Positions 39,918 through 48,320 of a stretch of DNA of 48,320 nt are shown here, piece after piece (positions within the stretch are counted from its first letter, which is position 1; each line of letters begins with the position of its first letter). This stretch comes from Novosphingobium sp. SCN 66-18 (lineage in GTDB: Bacteria > Pseudomonadota > Alphaproteobacteria > Sphingomonadales > Sphingomonadaceae): assembly GCA_001725355.1 (NCBI GenBank), contig MEGD01000023.1, positions 1 to 48,320 on the forward strand, in the 5' to 3' direction. Both the position numbers and the translations under genes were made by a program. The notes under the pieces were generated by a model. The model worked only from the letters and a program-made list of their open reading frames with translations. It ran no database searches and was not told the origin of the DNA.

Positions 39918-42626
39918 ATGACGGACTGGCAGAACGCGATCGGGCGCGCGCGCGATCATGCCCCGTTCCTGTGCCGCGCGCTGGACCGCTTGCCGGACAT
40001 CGAAGCCCTGCTCGCCGCCGGCCGGATCGAGGATGCCATCGCCGCCGCCACGGCCATGGGCGAGGGCATCGACGATACCGCGGTCGCGCTCCGCCGCGAA
40101 CGGCTGGCGCTGGCGCTGGCGCTGGCGATCGGCGATCTTGCCGGCGCCCTGCCGTTGGCGCGCGTGGTGGGCGAGCTTTCCACCTTCGCCGACCGCGCGC
40201 TGGACGCCGCCATCGCCGCCGCGATCCGGCGCCGCGCGCCCGATGCCGAGCCGCGCGGTTTTTCCGCGATCGCGCTGGGCAAGCACGGCGCGGGCGAACT
40301 CAACTATTCGTCCGACATCGATCCCATCCTGCTCTACGATCCGCTCACCCTGCCGCGGCGCGATCGCGACGAACCGGGCGAAGCGGCGCAGCGCGTGGCG
40401 CGCGCGGTCGTCGAGATACTCTCCACCGTGAACGCCGACGGCTATGTGTTCCGGATCGACCTGCGCCTGCGCCCGGCGTCGGAAGTCAGCCCGCTGGCCC
40501 TGCCCTTCGAGGCGGCGATCACGCATTACGAATCGAGCGCGCTGGCCTGGGAACGCGCCGCCTTCATCCGCGCGCGCGCCGCCGCCGGCGATGTCGCCGC
40601 GGGGCAGGCCTTCCTCGACACGATCCGCCCGTTCGTCTGGCGCCGCAGCCTCGATTTCGGCGCGATCGCCGAGATCGGCCGCCTGACCACCCGCATTCGC
40701 GATCACTACGCCGGCGGGCAGGCGATCGGCCCCGGCTATGACCTGAAGCGCGGGCGCGGCGGCATCCGCGAGGTGGAATTCTTTGCCCAGACGCACCAGT
40801 TGATCCATGGCGGGCGCAATCCCGCGCTGCGCCTGCGCGGCACCCGCGACTCGCTCGACGCGCTGGCGCAGGCCGGCATCATCGATGCCAGCGATGCCCA
40901 CGTGCTCGGCGACAGCTATGACCGCCTGCGCGTGCTGGAGCACCGCCTGCAGATGGTGGCCGACCAGCAGACCCACAGCCTGCCGACCGATGCCGCCGCG
41001 CTCGACAGCGTGGCCCGGCTCGACGGGCTGCCGGATGGCAAGGCGCTGGTCGATGAACTGGCCACGATTTCGGAAGCGGTCGGCACCCGGTTCGACGCGC
41101 TGATCCGCATCTATGCCCCGACCGGCGCGGTCGCGATCGAAGCCCGGCCGCTGGTGGGCGAGCTGGAACAACTGGGCTTTGCCGATGCCGAAGCGCTGGC
41201 CACGCGCATCGAAGGCTGGGAAGGCGGCCAGTTCCGCGCCCTGCGCAGCGCCGAGGCGCGCAACGCCTATGCCCGTCTGCGCCCGCAACTGCTGCGCGCG
41301 CTGGCCGAAGCCCCCGATCCGGAACGCGCGCTGCTGCGCTGGGAACAGTTGCTGGGCGGCCTGCCGTCGGCGATCAACGTGTTCCGCCTGCTCGAAGCGC
41401 GGCCCGGCCTGCTGGTCGTGGTCATGCGCATCCTGGCCCATGCGCCGACGCTGGCCGACGAACTCGCGCGGCGCAGCGACCTGCTCGATACGCTGATCGA
41501 CCGCTCCGCCTTCGACCTGCCCGGCAGCGTGGAGGAGATCGTGGCCGAGCTTGCGCGCGGCGAAGCGGGCGACGATTACCAGCGCCTGCTCGACGCGGTG
41601 CGCGTGAAGGTCAGCGAGCTGCGCTTCGCGCTGGGCGTGCAGCTGATCGAAGGGCAGCACGACCCGCTGGAGGTGGCCGCCGCGCTCTCGCGCGTGGCCG
41701 AAGCGGCGATCGAAGTGCTGGGCGCGGCGGCCGTCAGCGAATTCACGACGAATCACGGCGCGGTTCCGGACAGCCGTCTGGTGATCCTCGGCCTTGGCCG
41801 GCTCGGCGGCGCGGCGCTGACGCACGCCTCGGACCTGGACCTGGTGTTCCTGTTCAGCGGCGATCACATGCGCGAAAGCGACGGACGGCGGCCGCTGGGG
41901 GGCACTTTGTACTACAACCGGCTGGCGCAGCGCGTGATCGCCGCGCTGTCCGTGCCGACGGCGGCGGGCGCGCTCTACGAAGTCGATACCCGGCTGCGGC
42001 CCTCGGGCGCGCAGGGGCCGATCGCGGTCAGCCTCGACAGCTTCGAGCGCTACCAGCGCGAAGACGCCTGGACGTGGGAACACATGGCCCTGTGCCGCGC
42101 CCGGCCGCTGTTCGGCACCGCGCAGGATCGGGCGGAACTGCGCGCGATCATCGACGCGGTGCTGCTCGCCCCGCGCGATGCCGCGAAGCTGCGCGAGGAC
42201 GTGCTGCACATGCGCGGCGAGATGGCGAAGCACAAGCCGCCCAAGGGGCCACTCGACGTCAAGCTGGCGCGCGGTGGGCTGGTCGATCTGGAGTTCATCG
42301 TCCACTATCTGCAGCTGCGCGAGCACGCGGGGCTCGACCCGGACCTTGGCCGCGCGATCGCGGCGCTTTCCGCCGCCGGCCTGCTGCCGCCCGATCTGCG
42401 CGCTGCCTATGACCTGCTGGTGCGGCTGCTGATCGTGGTGCGGCTGGTTGCCCCCGATGGCATGTTCCCGCCCGAAGCGAGCCGCTGTATCGTCGCCAAT
42501 GCTTGCTGTCCGGAAAGCGGCGGCGGTGACTGGAACGCGCTGCTTGACGCGGTGCGGCAGGCACGGCAGCGCATCGCCGCCGCATGGCAGCAGGTGTTCG
42601 ACGAAGAACTGGAGATCGAGGAATGA
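39918..42626 (+). CDS. glnE: Bifunctional glutamine synthetase adenylyltransferase/adenylyl-removing enzyme
   Basis: This 902-residue nitrogen regulator adds or removes AMP on glutamine synthetase. It contains two GlnE nucleotidyltransferase halves. The first motif is at 119-141 (GKHGAGELNYSSDIDPILLY) and the second at 623-647 (GLGRLGGAALTHASDLDLV); both keep the Asp-x-Asp pair. Each half is followed by a PII-type helical domain (KRGRGGIREVEFFAQTHQLIHGG and KLARGGLVDLEFIVHYLQL). Length is slightly under the E. coli protein. The stop overlaps the bcp start (ATGA). Confidence 0.97.
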   Translation: MTDWQNAIGRARDHAPFLCRALDRLPDIEALLAAGRIEDAIAAATAMGEGIDDTAVALRRERLALALALAIGDLAGALPLARVVGELSTFADRALDAAIAAAIRRRAPDAEPRGFSAIALGKHGAGELNYSSDIDPILLYDPLTLPRRDRDEPGEAAQRVARAVVEILSTVNADGYVFRIDLRLRPASEVSPLALPFEAAITHYESSALAWERAAFIRARAAAGDVAAGQAFLDTIRPFVWRRSLDFGAIAEIGRLTTRIRDHYAGGQAIGPGYDLKRGRGGIREVEFFAQTHQLIHGGRNPALRLRGTRDSLDALAQAGIIDASDAHVLGDSYDRLRVLEHRLQMVADQQTHSLPTDAAALDSVARLDGLPDGKALVDELATISEAVGTRFDALIRIYAPTGAVAIEARPLVGELEQLGFADAEALATRIEGWEGGQFRALRSAEARNAYARLRPQLLRALAEAPDPERALLRWEQLLGGLPSAINVFRLLEARPGLLVVVMRILAHAPTLADELARRSDLLDTLIDRSAFDLPGSVEEIVAELARGEAGDDYQRLLDAVRVKVSELRFALGVQLIEGQHDPLEVAAALSRVAEAAIEVLGAAAVSEFTTNHGAVPDSRLVILGLGRLGGAALTHASDLDLVFLFSGDHMRESDGRRPLGGTLYYNRLAQRVIAALSVPTAAGALYEVDTRLRPSGAQGPIAVSLDSFERYQREDAWTWEHMALCRARPLFGTAQDRAELRAIIDAVLLAPRDAAKLREDVLHMRGEMAKHKPPKGPLDVKLARGGLVDLEFIVHYLQLREHAGLDPDLGRAIAALSAAGLLPPDLRAAYDLLVRLLIVVRLVAPDGMFPPEASRCIVANACCPESGGGDWNALLDAVRQARQRIAAAWQQVFDEELEIEE

Positions 42627-43096
42627 GCGAGAGACCCGGCCCGGGCGATGCCCTGCCCGACATGGCCCTTACCACGCCCGATGGCGGCACGGTGCGCCCG
42701 TCCGATTTCGCGGGGCGCAAGCTGGTGCTGTTCTTCTACCCCAAGGACGATACCCCCGGCTGCACCACCGAAAACAAGGATTTCTCCGCGCTGGCCGGCG
42801 AATTTGACGCCGCTGGCGTGGCGCTGCTGGGCGTGAGCAAGGACCCGCCCAAGAAGCACGCGAAGTTCATCGAGAAGCACGGCCTGGCCGCCCCGCTCGC
42901 CTCCGATGCCGAGGAGGGCGGCCTGTCGGACGCGCTGGGGATCTGGACCGAAAAGTCGATGTACGGCCGCACCTACATGGGCATGGAGCGCACGACCTAT
43001 CTGGTCGGCGCGGACGGCAGGATCGCGCGGGTCTGGAACAAGGTGAAGGTCAAGGGCCACGCCGAGGAGGTGCTCGCCGCCGCCAAGGCGCTCTGA
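42623..43096 (+). CDS. bcp: Thioredoxin-dependent peroxiredoxin (BCP/PrxQ type)
   Basis: This 157-residue peroxidase reduces H2O2 and organic hydroperoxides. The peroxidatic Cys47 is in KDDTPGCTTENKDFSAL. The PrxQ resolving cysteine five residues on is replaced by Lys52, so it works as a one-Cys or different two-Cys type. No other cysteine is visible in the chain. It is coupled to glnE and to the DUF455 gene (TGATG), three genes in one operon. Confidence 0.93.
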   Translation: MSERPGPGDALPDMALTTPDGGTVRPSDFAGRKLVLFFYPKDDTPGCTTENKDFSALAGEFDAAGVALLGVSKDPPKKHAKFIEKHGLAAPLASDAEEGGLSDALGIWTEKSMYGRTYMGMERTTYLVGADGRIARVWNKVKVKGHAEEVLAAAKAL

Positions 43097-43893
43097 TGAC
43101 CGATCGCCCGAGCGTTTCCGCCGCGATCCGCGCGGCCATGCTGACCGCCGCGCCCGATGCCAAGGTCATGGCCACACGGGCCGTGGCGCGCGACTGGGCG
43201 GCGGGGCGGCTGGCCTTCCGCTTCGAGGCCACGATGCCCGACATGCCGGCCCGCCCTGCCGCCCCCGTCCTGCTGCCGCCCAATGCCATGCCCAAGCGCG
43301 GGCGCGGCGGGTCGGAACGCGGCCGCATCGCCCTGCTCCACGCGCTGGCGCATATCGAATTCGTCGCGATCGATCTGGCGCTGGACGCGGCCGGGCGGTT
43401 CGGCGCGGAGCGGGGGCCGCAGTTCGTCTCGGACTGGCTGTCGGTGGCCGCCGACGAAGCGATGCACCACGCCCTGCTCGCTCGGCGGCTGCGCACGCTG
43501 GGCAGCTTCTATGGCGCGATGCCCGCCCACGACGGCCTGTGGGATGCCGCGCGGGAGACCGCGCACGACATCGCCGCGCGCCTTGCCGTGGTGCCCATGG
43601 TGCTGGAAGCGCGCGGGCTGGACGTGACGCCGACGACCATCGAACGCTTCACCGCCGTTGGCGATGAACGCAGCGCGCGCATCCTGTCCCGCATCCTGGC
43701 CGATGAAATTCGCCATGTGCGCTTCGGCACATCGCATTTCGCGCAAGTCTGCGAAGAACGGGAGGAATCACCGCCAGACCTGTGGCGAACGCTGGTTGCG
43801 CGGCATTTCCGCGGCACTGTTAAGCCACCGTTCAACGACTCGGCGCGTCGATCAGCCGGTTTATCGTATGATTTCCTGGAAGGGGTTGCCTAA
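43096..43893 (+). CDS. DUF455 ferritin-like protein
   Basis: This 265-residue protein has a ferritin-like helical bundle with metal-binding acidic/histidine pairs: HALAHIEFVAIDLALDA, VAADEAMHHALLARRL, VLEARGLDVTPTTIERF and LADEIRHVRFGTSHF. The family is a di-iron oxidase/hydroxylase type of unknown substrate; some annotators call it rhamnosyltransferase-like by error. The overlap with bcp (ATG at 43096) and its N-terminal extension (AAIRAAMLTAAPDAKVMATRAVA) are typical. A link to oxidative-stress defence is suggested by the peroxiredoxin neighbour. Confidence 0.88.
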   Translation: MTDRPSVSAAIRAAMLTAAPDAKVMATRAVARDWAAGRLAFRFEATMPDMPARPAAPVLLPPNAMPKRGRGGSERGRIALLHALAHIEFVAIDLALDAAGRFGAERGPQFVSDWLSVAADEAMHHALLARRLRTLGSFYGAMPAHDGLWDAARETAHDIAARLAVVPMVLEARGLDVTPTTIERFTAVGDERSARILSRILADEIRHVRFGTSHFAQVCEEREESPPDLWRTLVARHFRGTVKPPFNDSARRSAGLSYDFLEGVA

Positions 43894-44086
43894 CCGCAAC
43901 ACCCCCCTCTACCCCTTGCTTCACGAGATGGCGGGGGGGCTTCCGACCAACTCTGACACAAGAACCGACGGCAGCGGGCAAAGACTGTCTGCGGCCTGAG
44001 GGCAGAATTGTACTGGGGAAAATCGTGATCCGGACAGGGGTGCCACACCTTCCTGCGGATCGGATAAAAGGGTTGTTCGGGTCGTA

Positions 44087-44791
44087 ATGTCGCAAAACAA
44101 AACCTTCCAGTCGGTCTTCGGTGCCCTTGCCGCTGCAGCCTTCGCATTCTCCGCCGCTCCGGCTTTGGCCAACAGCGCCGCCGCCGCCGATATCGCCGCT
44201 CCGCTCCGCGCTGCGGAAGCCGCGAAGACCGGCGCTTCGGATAACGGCGACGAGGAATTCCACCAGCTCTTCGCCAGCTGGCAGGCTCTCGATACCGGTT
44301 CGTCGACCGCCGCGCCCGTGCGCCGCTCCGGCCCGGTTTCCATTCCCTCGCTGATCCCGGTCACCAGCAGCCGTTCCATGAGCAGCGGTTTCGGCCTGCG
44401 CGTTCATCCGGTTCTCGGCGGCTTGCGCGCCCACAAGGGCATCGATCTTCCCGCGCCCACTGGCACGCCGATCCACGCGACCGCCGATGGCGTCGTCGGC
44501 CGCGCCGACTGGTTCAGCGGCTACGGCCTCTATGTTCAGCTCGAACATGGCGGCAACATGGAAACGCGCTATGGCCACATGTCGCGCATTGCCGTTGCCG
44601 AAGGCCAGATCGTCCACAAGGGCGACGTGATCGGCTATGTCGGTTCGACCGGTCGCTCGACCGGCCCGCACCTGCACTATGAAGTCCGGGTCGCCGGCGA
44701 AGCCGTGAACCCGCTGCCTTACATGCAGACGCCGGCCAGCGGCCTGCTTGTCACCAACGACCCGGCCGAAGGACGCGGCGGACCCGAATAA
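44087..44791 (+). CDS. M23 family metallopeptidase (LytM-type)
   Basis: This 234-residue envelope protein has a signal peptide (FGALAAAAFAFSAAPALA). After a variable linker, a lysostaphin-like domain starts at SSGFGLRVHPVLGGLRAHKGID, in which His-x-x-x-Asp binds zinc. The later motif GPHLHYEVRVAGEAVNP gives the second histidine pair. GYGLYVQLEHGGNMETRYGHMSRI lies between. It could be an active murein endopeptidase or an activator; zinc ligands look complete, so it is probably active. A terminator follows at 44834. Confidence 0.93.
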   Translation: MSQNKTFQSVFGALAAAAFAFSAAPALANSAAAADIAAPLRAAEAAKTGASDNGDEEFHQLFASWQALDTGSSTAAPVRRSGPVSIPSLIPVTSSRSMSSGFGLRVHPVLGGLRAHKGIDLPAPTGTPIHATADGVVGRADWFSGYGLYVQLEHGGNMETRYGHMSRIAVAEGQIVHKGDVIGYVGSTGRSTGPHLHYEVRVAGEAVNPLPYMQTPASGLLVTNDPAEGRGGPE

Positions 44792-44833
44792 CAAGCCGTC
44801 CCGGTTTTAAAGAAGCATCTTGGAGAGGGTGCG

Positions 44834-44867
44834 GAAAAAGGCGGCGGTGACGTCGCCTTTTTCTTTT
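44834..44867 (+). terminator. Rho-independent terminator after the M23 peptidase gene
   Basis: GAAAAAGGCG (44834-44843) pairs exactly with CGCCTTTTTC (44854-44863) around a ten-base loop, followed by four T. It is a clear terminator 43 bases past the stop. Confidence 0.85.
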
Positions 44868-45059
44868 GCGATTGTATCGCCTTTGCCTTGGGCCTGTTCC
44901 CTTCTGACAGCCATCCGCCGGCGCTACACCCGAGGCCACCGGGATATTCTTCCATAAATCGGAATAATGCATTCCTTTCCTGGCTGATTATCAAAGAGGT
45001 TTTCGGAGCGTAGAACGACTTCCGACGCCGGCGACAGGGCTGGCGAACGGGAGGTTCCC

Positions 45060-45698
45060 ATGGCCTACGGCTTTCTCGACATCGCGATGACGCCCAGCGT
45101 GCGCGCGGCGCAGCGCGCCATGGGCAGCGCGGACATGTGGACCGATATCCGCACGGATCGCAGTTTTGATCGCTTCACCGAAGCGGAAGCCGCCTTCATC
45201 GCCGCGCGCGACAGCTTCTACATGGCCAGCACCTCGGAAACCGGCTGGCCCTATGTTCAGCACCGGGGCGGAGCACCCGGCTTCCTGCGGATGATCGACG
45301 ATCGCACGCTTGCTTTCGCGGACTATCGCGGCAACCGGCAGTACATCAGCCTGGGCAATCTGTCGGCCGATGACCGGGTTACCCTGATCCTGATGGACTA
45401 TCCCCATCGGCGGCGCATGAAAATCTATGCCCACGCAGAGGTCGTGGCGCTCGACGCCGATCCGGAGCTGGCGGCCAAAGTGATCGATCCGCGCGACAAG
45501 GCCAAGCCGGAACGTATCTTCGTCCTGCGGCTGCGCGCCTTCGACTGGAACTGCCCGCAGCACATCACGCCACGCTACACGGACCGCGAAGTGGCGCTGG
45601 CCATCCAGCCGCTGCGCGATCAGCTTGCCACGCTCGAAGCGGAAAACGCGGCGCTCCGCGCCCGCATTGCCACCCAGGAAGGACACGACGATGACTGA
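45060..45698 (+). CDS. Pyridoxamine 5'-phosphate oxidase-family flavoprotein
   Basis: This 212-residue FMN-binding split-barrel protein has an N-terminal helix (TPSVRAAQRAMGSADMWTDI), FIAARDSFYMASTSETGWPYVQHRGGAPGFLRMIDD (the FMN/substrate strand), and FADYRGNRQYISLGNLSADDRVTLILMDYPHRRRMKIYAHAEV. A short C-terminal coiled coil (LRDQLATLEAENAALRARIA) may dimerise it. Family members reduce or oxidise small molecules; the substrate is unknown. It has an ACGGGAGG site before the ATG at 45060. Its stop overlaps a short reading frame at 45691 that seems to be the remnant of the next gene. Confidence 0.9.
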   Translation: MAYGFLDIAMTPSVRAAQRAMGSADMWTDIRTDRSFDRFTEAEAAFIAARDSFYMASTSETGWPYVQHRGGAPGFLRMIDDRTLAFADYRGNRQYISLGNLSADDRVTLILMDYPHRRRMKIYAHAEVVALDADPELAAKVIDPRDKAKPERIFVLRLRAFDWNCPQHITPRYTDREVALAIQPLRDQLATLEAENAALRARIATQEGHDDD

Positions 45699-45897
45699 AC
45701 AGCGCGCTTCCCTGCCCTGTATCCCGGCGCATCAGATCGGTCGATGGCGTTCAGCTCCTTCGCGCTGACTCAGTTCGCGGTCGACTGGAGATTCTGCATA
45801 TTGGACCCCGCGATCTTGGCGACAGCATCCGGGCGTCCTCGCCCCCGCAATTGACAAATTGCAGCTTCACCCGCCATGCCCGCAACTAGGTAACCGG
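45691..45897 (+). pseudogene. Truncated ORF and junction before the glycosyltransferase
   Basis: A start ATG at 45691 overlaps the previous stop by eight bases (ATGACTGA), the classic layout of a coupled gene, but the frame stops after 25 codons (MTEQRASLPCIPAHQIGRWR...). The rest up to 45897 has no frame I trust, apart from a 36-codon ORF from 45744. This looks like the head of a gene lost when the lower-GC glycosyltransferase region came in. The loss is inferred. Confidence 0.45.
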
Positions 45898-48320
45898 GTG
45901 AAGTGCGTGGAAAGCTCCGACAAGGCTAGGAAGATTGCCGTCGATTTGATCCCGATCACACCCGGCGGAACCAATGGCGGAATCAAGCCTCTCACTCTGA
46001 ACCTTCTGGCGGCCCTTGCCGGGCGCGGCTGGTCGATTACGTGCCTGTGCAATCAGGGCGCCTACGCGGAGTTGCGCGCGTCTCTACCCAACGGGATTGT
46101 CCTTGAGCCGGTTGCTCCCGGCGAGCATCTCGATTCCCATTACGATCGAATCGTCGAACGGGATGGAGCTTTCGACCTCAACTTTTTTCCGATGCAATGC
46201 GTTTCGATAGTCCGGCCAGATTGCGTCACCGTAAGCGCCATCATGGACTGTCAGTTTGCCGATCTGCCAGACAACTTTTCTGCGGCAGACCGAGCCGAAC
46301 GAAAGCGTTCCTTCCAAAGCTGCGTCGAACATTCGGACCGCATAATTGCGATTTCAGGTTTCACCCGCAGCCGCATCGCAGCGCTTTCGGATTTCCCAAC
46401 GCAGAATATCGACGTCATCCACATCGCCCCCTCGATGCCGATGCCGGGGACAAACGATCCATTCGAGGTACTCACGCGCTACAGCGTGGATAGCGAAAGC
46501 TATCTTCTTTATCCGGCGAACTTCTGGCCCCACAAGAATCACGAGAAGTTTGTTGCTGCTTTCGCGCTTGCACGCCGCCGGACGGGCATTGCGGCCAAGC
46601 TCGTTCTTACCGGTGATGCAAATTCCTTAGTGGGCGAGCGGATTGCTGCCCTGCCCAGCATCCGTGACTCGATCATATTGCCCGGCTTTATCCCCCCTGA
46701 GGACCTTGCGATCCTGACGGCCCATGCTCTGGCCGTGGTTTTTCCCAGCGCCTATGAAGGCTTCGGAATGCCGTTGATCGAAGCCATGATGCTCGATCGG
46801 CCGGTGGCAGCAGCTTGGAGTACCTGTATCCCCGAAGTTACGGGGCGCGCCGCCCTGCTCTTCGACCACACGAGCCTGGATGCTATGGCATCCGCTATCG
46901 AGCGCATCGTTTGCGACGCGAACTTGCGCCATGATCTGGTCGAGCGCGGCCAAAGGCGCGTGGCAGAGCTGGGCTCGCACGCGGATATGGTGGAAAAATA
47001 CGAACGTGTCTTCCACGATGCCATTGCAACGCGGCCCGCCGTCTTCACATTACCCCCCGGTATCTATCCCGACGGGTGGGCCGGACCGGAAATAACCTTC
47101 AACCTGCCGCCCCAGCGCGAAGCATTCGAACTGGATGTAGGGATTAACCTACCGAAGACGGCGCCATTCGAAGCGACAGAAGTCTCAATCGAGATTGACG
47201 GCCAGTCCGGGGAAAGAGCGATATTCTGGCGGGGTGGAAATTATCGCCTGCGGCAAGGCTTTCCAAAGCAGGGAGGCCAGTTGCGGCTGCGTGCCGGCAC
47301 GGCCTTCCATGCGAACGAATGGGGGATGGACAGCAGCAGCACCAGACTGCTCTGCTGCAAGGTAACGCACGCCAGAATCCGGCTGGATGGAAACGCCAGG
47401 AACTTGCTTCGGCCCGGCGCACGCCATCCATCAACGGTCCGATTGCGCGATGCCATCATCGCCATCGATTGCGCGCAGCCTGACGGAGCCTTTCGATTGG
47501 TGGCAGCGGCCGTGCCGGCCGATGACGGTGAACGACGCGACGTTGCGGCGGAGATCGACCAATCGACAATCCATCTGGCGAGCCGCCGTTCGACGGAAAG
47601 CACCGTACTCGACGTGCTTTTCGAACCCCTACCGGGCATTCTGAGACAGCAAGCAGGAAACTCCGCGGAATTACTGATCCCGCTACACGCGCGCCCTTTG
47701 TTACCGCCCGCGCCCATCACCACGCACACCGGCGGTTCATTGCCAGGCTTTTCGGTAATCGTGCCTTCCTTCAACCAAGGACGTTTCATTGGCCGCACGA
47801 TTGAAAGCATCCTTGCACAGGAAGAGATATGCAGCGTGCATGTGTTCGATGGAGGGAGCACTGATGAAACGATTGAGATTCTGACCTCGTTCGGCGATGC
47901 TATCCGATGGGAAAGCGGGCCGGATCGCGGTCAGGCGCACGCCATCAATAAGGGCCTGGAGGCTGCTTCAGGTGAATTTATAGCCTGGATAAACTCCGAT
48001 GACATCTATGAACCCAACGCCTTTTCCCATGTATCCGAAATATTCAGAAATAAATCTGATGTTAGCGTCGTCTATGGCGAAGCATATCATATAGATCAAA
48101 CCGACGCGATTATCGAGCGATACGGCGCGGAGGATTTCGAACTGGAGCGGTTATTGCAACGCTGCTACATTTGCCAGCCTGCCGCTTTTTTCCGCCGGAA
48201 AATAGTTGAGCGGCATGGTGGCTTGCGGGAATCGCTGCACTATTGCCTTGATTACGAGTTCTGGCTGCGCCTGGCTTGCGCTGGCGAGATATTTTACCGG
48301 ACCGATAGATTCCTCGCCGG
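45898..48320 (+). CDS. Bifunctional glycosyltransferase: GT4 + beta-rich linker + GT2, C-terminus cut by window end
   Basis: One uninterrupted frame of 807 residues runs to the window end. Residues about 10-375 are a GT4 (GT-B) enzyme: AVDLIPITPGGTNGGIKPLTLNLL at the N-terminus, LLYPANFWPHKNHEKFV, and the retaining GT4 Glu-x7-Glu motif with Glu287 and Glu295 (YEGFGMPLIEAMM). Residues 376-612 form a beta-rich linker of unknown type. From about 615 a GT2 (GT-A) domain follows: PGFSVIVPSFNQGRFIGRTIESIL, VFDGGSTDETIEIL, INSDD with Asp701/Asp702, and HYCLDYEFWLRLA. It probably builds surface polysaccharide or O-antigen units. The start is the GTG at 45898 (GTG 45907 is an option). Codons such as ATA, TTA and AGA are more common than in the neighbours, a sign of transfer. 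Confidence 0.88.
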   Translation, partial: MKCVESSDKARKIAVDLIPITPGGTNGGIKPLTLNLLAALAGRGWSITCLCNQGAYAELRASLPNGIVLEPVAPGEHLDSHYDRIVERDGAFDLNFFPMQCVSIVRPDCVTVSAIMDCQFADLPDNFSAADRAERKRSFQSCVEHSDRIIAISGFTRSRIAALSDFPTQNIDVIHIAPSMPMPGTNDPFEVLTRYSVDSESYLLYPANFWPHKNHEKFVAAFALARRRTGIAAKLVLTGDANSLVGERIAALPSIRDSIILPGFIPPEDLAILTAHALAVVFPSAYEGFGMPLIEAMMLDRPVAAAWSTCIPEVTGRAALLFDHTSLDAMASAIERIVCDANLRHDLVERGQRRVAELGSHADMVEKYERVFHDAIATRPAVFTLPPGIYPDGWAGPEITFNLPPQREAFELDVGINLPKTAPFEATEVSIEIDGQSGERAIFWRGGNYRLRQGFPKQGGQLRLRAGTAFHANEWGMDSSSTRLLCCKVTHARIRLDGNARNLLRPGARHPSTVRLRDAIIAIDCAQPDGAFRLVAAAVPADDGERRDVAAEIDQSTIHLASRRSTESTVLDVLFEPLPGILRQQAGNSAELLIPLHARPLLPPAPITTHTGGSLPGFSVIVPSFNQGRFIGRTIESILAQEEICSVHVFDGGSTDETIEILTSFGDAIRWESGPDRGQAHAINKGLEAASGEFIAWINSDDIYEPNAFSHVSEIFRNKSDVSVVYGEAYHIDQTDAIIERYGAEDFELERLLQRCYICQPAAFFRRKIVERHGGLRESLHYCLDYEFWLRLACAGEIFYRTDRFLA

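Noticed and set aside
38055-42326. A 1,423-codon leftward frame spanning the M28 peptidase and glnE
   Set aside because: Only the part up to 39755 codes for the peptidase; the rest is antisense to glnE, arginine/aspartate-rich low-quality sequence caused by high GC at third positions.
45744-45854. A 36-codon ORF before the glycosyltransferase
   Set aside because: No ribosome site, no recognisable sequence and no coupling to neighbours; treated as part of the junction.

Overview
The window looks like a chromosomal stretch of a high-GC sphingomonad (Sphingomonadales, Alphaproteobacteria; Novosphingobium or a near relative is my guess). The reasons are a serine palmitoyltransferase with its own small acyl carrier protein (sphingolipids replace LPS in this group), a gene transfer agent (GTA) cluster of the Rhodobacter type in sphingomonad form, a large TonB-dependent receptor, a Usg protein and a two-domain glycine-rich cold-shock protein. 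Most genes end codons in G or C. Two places do not: the small orphan at 27625-28008 and the glycosyltransferase that runs off the right edge.

Layout. 1-157: start of a DUF5706 (Pycsar-effector-like) membrane protein, leftward. 309-1753: ACP plus serine palmitoyltransferase, the first step of sphingoid base synthesis. 1813-2858: Usg and a YqaA/DedA-type membrane protein, leftward. 3066-17168: a complete GTA structural operon in the order small terminase, large terminase, portal, gp3.5, prohead protease, major capsid, connector, a tiny gp7-position ORF, tail terminator, tail tube, gp10, gp10.1, short tape measure, distal tail protein fused to a barrel-like domain, hub, cell-wall peptidase, gp15, DUF2793. 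Almost every junction is a start/stop overlap. The capsid gene is the exception: it is bracketed by two RNA hairpins. 17366-19103: an OmpA-family outer-membrane protein with a 23-proline linker, and a lipoprotein Cu/Zn superoxide dismutase.

19114-24167: nucleotide-sugar genes in two divergent pairs. The leftward pair is a UDP-sugar dehydrogenase and a UDP-uronate 4-epimerase; the rightward pair is wecB and wecC. Together they supply two acidic sugars for a surface polysaccharide. 24302-27441: a TonB-dependent receptor and a divergent TetR regulator with a palindrome between them. 27486-29817: an interspersed repeat, a low-GC orphan, a sterol-desaturase-family hydroxylase, a small membrane protein and a TIGR01244 phosphatase/sulfurtransferase. 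30204-34711: glycine-rich cold-shock protein, argD-argF-hslO, and a DUF3617-type secreted protein. 34783-39755: queC, an MFS transporter, agmatine deiminase and an M28 peptidase. 39918-43893: glnE, bcp and a DUF455 ferritin-like protein, all overlapping. 44087-45698: an M23 peptidase and a PNPOx-family flavoprotein. 45691-45897 looks like a broken junction. 45898 to the end: one long ORF with a GT4 domain, a beta-rich linker and a GT2 domain, cut by the window edge.

The best candidates for something new are the GTA distal tail protein that carries a glycosidase-like barrel with a relict internal start, the hairpin-flanked capsid gene, and the GT4-linker-GT2 fusion at the right edge. No tRNA, rRNA, CRISPR array, integrase or complete insertion sequence was seen.
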